From assembly GCF_016613535.2 (NCBI RefSeq), contig NZ_CP071518.1, positions 1,054,001 to 1,118,000 on the forward strand: 64,000 nucleotides of DNA, read 5' to 3'. Below are positions 62,467 to 64,000 of this stretch, in pieces; position 1 is the first letter of the stretch; each line of letters begins with the position of its first letter. Source of the stretch: Lysobacter solisilvae. Lineage in GTDB: Bacteria > Pseudomonadota > Gammaproteobacteria > Xanthomonadales > Xanthomonadaceae. A program made the position numbers and the translations under genes. The notes beneath the pieces are model-generated. The model was not told where the DNA came from and did no database searches. It saw nothing but the letters and a program-made list of their open reading frames with translations.

Positions 62467-64000
62467 CTACAGTGACAGATGCTCGATCGCCGCCACGCTA
62501 CCCAGGCGGTCGCTGAGCCGCTTGAGCAGGGCCAGGCGGTTGTCGCGCACGGCCGCATCGTCCACGTTGACCATCACGCCATCAAAGAACGCATCGACCT
62601 GCGGCCGCAGCGCGGCCAGGCGCGCCAGCACGGCCACGTAGTCGCGGCGGGCGAGCAGCGGATCGGTGTCGGCGACGGCGGCGTCCACGGCCTGGCCCAG
62701 CGCACGCTCGGCGTCCTCACTGAAGCGGGCCGGGTCGATCGCGGTGGGCAGCGCGCCCTCGACCTTGCGCAGGATGTTGCGGATGCGCTTGTTGGCGGCG
62801 GCCAGCGCGGGCGCCTCGGGCAGCTTGGCGAACTCGCCGATCGCCTTGAGGCGATGGTCGAAGTCGAGCAGCGACGCCGGCCGCAGCTCGGCCACCGCGG
62901 TGAACTGCTGCGGCGGGACGTCCGCGTAATAGCCGCGCAGCCGGTCGAGGACAAACTCGCGCAGTTCGCCGACATCGGCGGCCGCGCCCACGCCCTTGTC
63001 GTTCTTCACTTCACCCACGCCGTCGCGCGCCTGCGCCAGCAGTGCGTCCAGGTCCAAGTCCAGCCCGCTCTCCACGATCGTGCGCGCCAGGCCCAGCGCG
63101 TTGCGGCGCAGCGCGAACGCATCCTTGTTGCCGGTCGGCTTCAGGCCCGCGGCAAACCCGCCGGCCAGGGTGTCCAGCCGCTCGGCGATGGCCAGCACGC
63201 GACCCAGCGCGGAGGGAGCGATCGCGTCGCCGGCGAAACGAGGCATGTACGCCTCGTCGATGGCGGCGGCCACCCCGGTGCGCGCGTCGTACGCCAGACC
63301 CTGCAGCGCGTCGTCGGCCATCGCGTAATAGCGGCCGGCGATACCCTGCAACTCGGGGAACTCGTTGACCAGTCGCGACTGCAGGTCGTTCTTGCCCAGC
63401 ATCGCGGCCTGGTGGGCCAGGGCGGGATCCACGCCTGCCTGCGGCGCGATCGCCTGCGCCAGCTTGGCCACGCGCGCGACCTTGTCAGCGACGGTGCCGA
63501 GCCTGGCCTGGTAAGTCACGCTGGCCAGGCCCGCGCCCATCGCGGCCAGGCCCTGCTTCATGTCCTCGACGAAGAAGAACTTGGCGTCGGCGAAGCGCGG
63601 GCGGATCACGCGCTCGTAGCCCTTGCGGACTTCGGCGGGATCCTTCGACTCGATGTTGGCGATGCCGACGAAACGCTCGGTGAGCCGGCCTTCGGCGGAC
63701 AGCACCGGGAAGAACTTCTGGTTGTCCTGCATGGTGGCGATCAACGCCTCCTGCGGGACCGCCAGGAACTGCGGTTCGAAGCTGCACGCGATCGCCCGCG
63801 GCCATTCGGTGAGACCGTTGACCTCTTCCAGCACACCCGCGTCGATGTGGGCGCGGCCGTTGCCGGCCACGGCGGTCTCCACTTCGGCGGTGATCCGCGT
63901 CCGGCGCTCGTCCGGATCGACCAGCACGCACGCCGCGCGCAGCGCGTCGATGTAGGCGTCGGCGTCCTGGATCCACACCGGTTTGTCGTGCATGAAGCGA
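62467..64000 (-). CDS. glyS: Glycyl-tRNA synthetase beta subunit, 5' end cut by window
   Basis: The visible C-terminal 510 or so residues are those of Gly[75 protein letters not shown] and [33 protein letters not shown], with an HD-like/anticodon region and an end at ...[12 protein letters not shown]. It charges tRNA-Gly with GlyQ, whose gene would be expected just outside the window. About 250 bp with a small GC hairpin separate it from tamA. Confidence 0.95.
   Translation of the reverse strand, partial: RFMHDKPVWIQDADAYIDALRAACVLVDPDERRTRITAEVETAVAGNGRAHIDAGVLEEVNGLTEWPRAIACSFEPQFLAVPQEALIATMQDNQKFFPVLSAEGRLTERFVGIANIESKDPAEVRKGYERVIRPRFADAKFFFVEDMKQGLAAMGAGLASVTYQARLGTVADKVARVAKLAQAIAPQAGVDPALAHQAAMLGKNDLQSRLVNEFPELQGIAGRYYAMADDALQGLAYDARTGVAAAIDEAYMPRFAGDAIAPSALGRVLAIAERLDTLAGGFAAGLKPTGNKDAFALRRNALGLARTIVESGLDLDLDALLAQARDGVGEVKNDKGVGAAADVGELREFVLDRLRGYYADVPPQQFTAVAELRPASLLDFDHRLKAIGEFAKLPEAPALAAANKRIRNILRKVEGALPTAIDPARFSEDAERALGQAVDAAVADTDPLLARRDYVAVLARLAALRPQVDAFFDGVMVNVDDAAVRDNRLALLKRLSDRLGSVAAIEHLSL

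Overview
The window is very GC-rich, densely coded chromosomal DNA from a gammaproteobacterium of the Xanthomonadaceae/Lysobacteraceae type (Lysobacter, Luteimonas and relatives). The gene set supports this: a lysyl endopeptidase of the Lysobacter kind, a single-chain NADP isocitrate dehydrogenase, comF divergent from a bioB-bioF-bioH-bioC cluster, and a tamA-tamB pair next to glyS. No insertion sequence, prophage, CRISPR array or rRNA operon was seen. One tRNA (Arg, CCG) is present.

Layout. 1-9.4 kb: a cut-off ClpP-like lipoprotein, icd, a DUF4344 metallopeptidase, small ORFs facing a LysR regulator, a periplasmic methyltransferase-like lipoprotein, rluE and a response-regulator/histidine-kinase protein. 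9.6-17.4 kb: hrpB and a small membrane protein leftwards, an unusual 290-bp repeat element, then an RND efflux pair. 17.4-30.6 kb: tatD, a DUF2167 membrane protein, two ABC-2 exporters (yadGH-like and natAB-like), a ferredoxin-NADP reductase, a secreted S33 peptidase, a GNAT acetyltransferase, rtcB, zapE and an alpha/beta hydrolase. 30.8-37.6 kb: cytochrome c5, tRNA-Arg, an EAL phosphodiesterase beside a degenerate HD-GYP protein, ubiA and an AtoE-type transporter. 37.7-41.3 kb: four tandem secreted beta-helix paralogues. 41.5-50 kb: a RidA-like protein, comF, bioBFHC with an EamA transporter, a serine/threonine dehydratase and a Tyr/Gly-rich lipoprotein. 50-64 kb: mnmG, a DUF2007 protein, a sialidase-fold lipoprotein, lysyl endopeptidase, tamB, tamA and the end of glyS.

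Two signals stand out. First, 12628-12917 is a 290-bp element with 38-bp perfect terminal inverted repeats. It encloses CCGAGC/GCTCGG hexamers spaced at exactly 21 bp (two helical turns), between the divergent hrpB and efflux genes. Second, nine otherwise normal reading-frame positions are broken (eight +1 shifts and one nonsense codon), and eight of these nine fall at CCWGG sites. This pattern is better explained by systematic base-calling error at a Dcm-like methylated motif than by gene decay. I therefore describe these genes as probably intact in the living cell.

Genes that work together: bioF, bioH and bioC build the pimeloyl precursor and KAPA, and BioB makes biotin; bioA and bioD are not in the window. 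TamA and TamB form an envelope-spanning translocation assembly. The membrane fusion protein and RND pump form an efflux system whose promoter overlaps a TetR-type operator.
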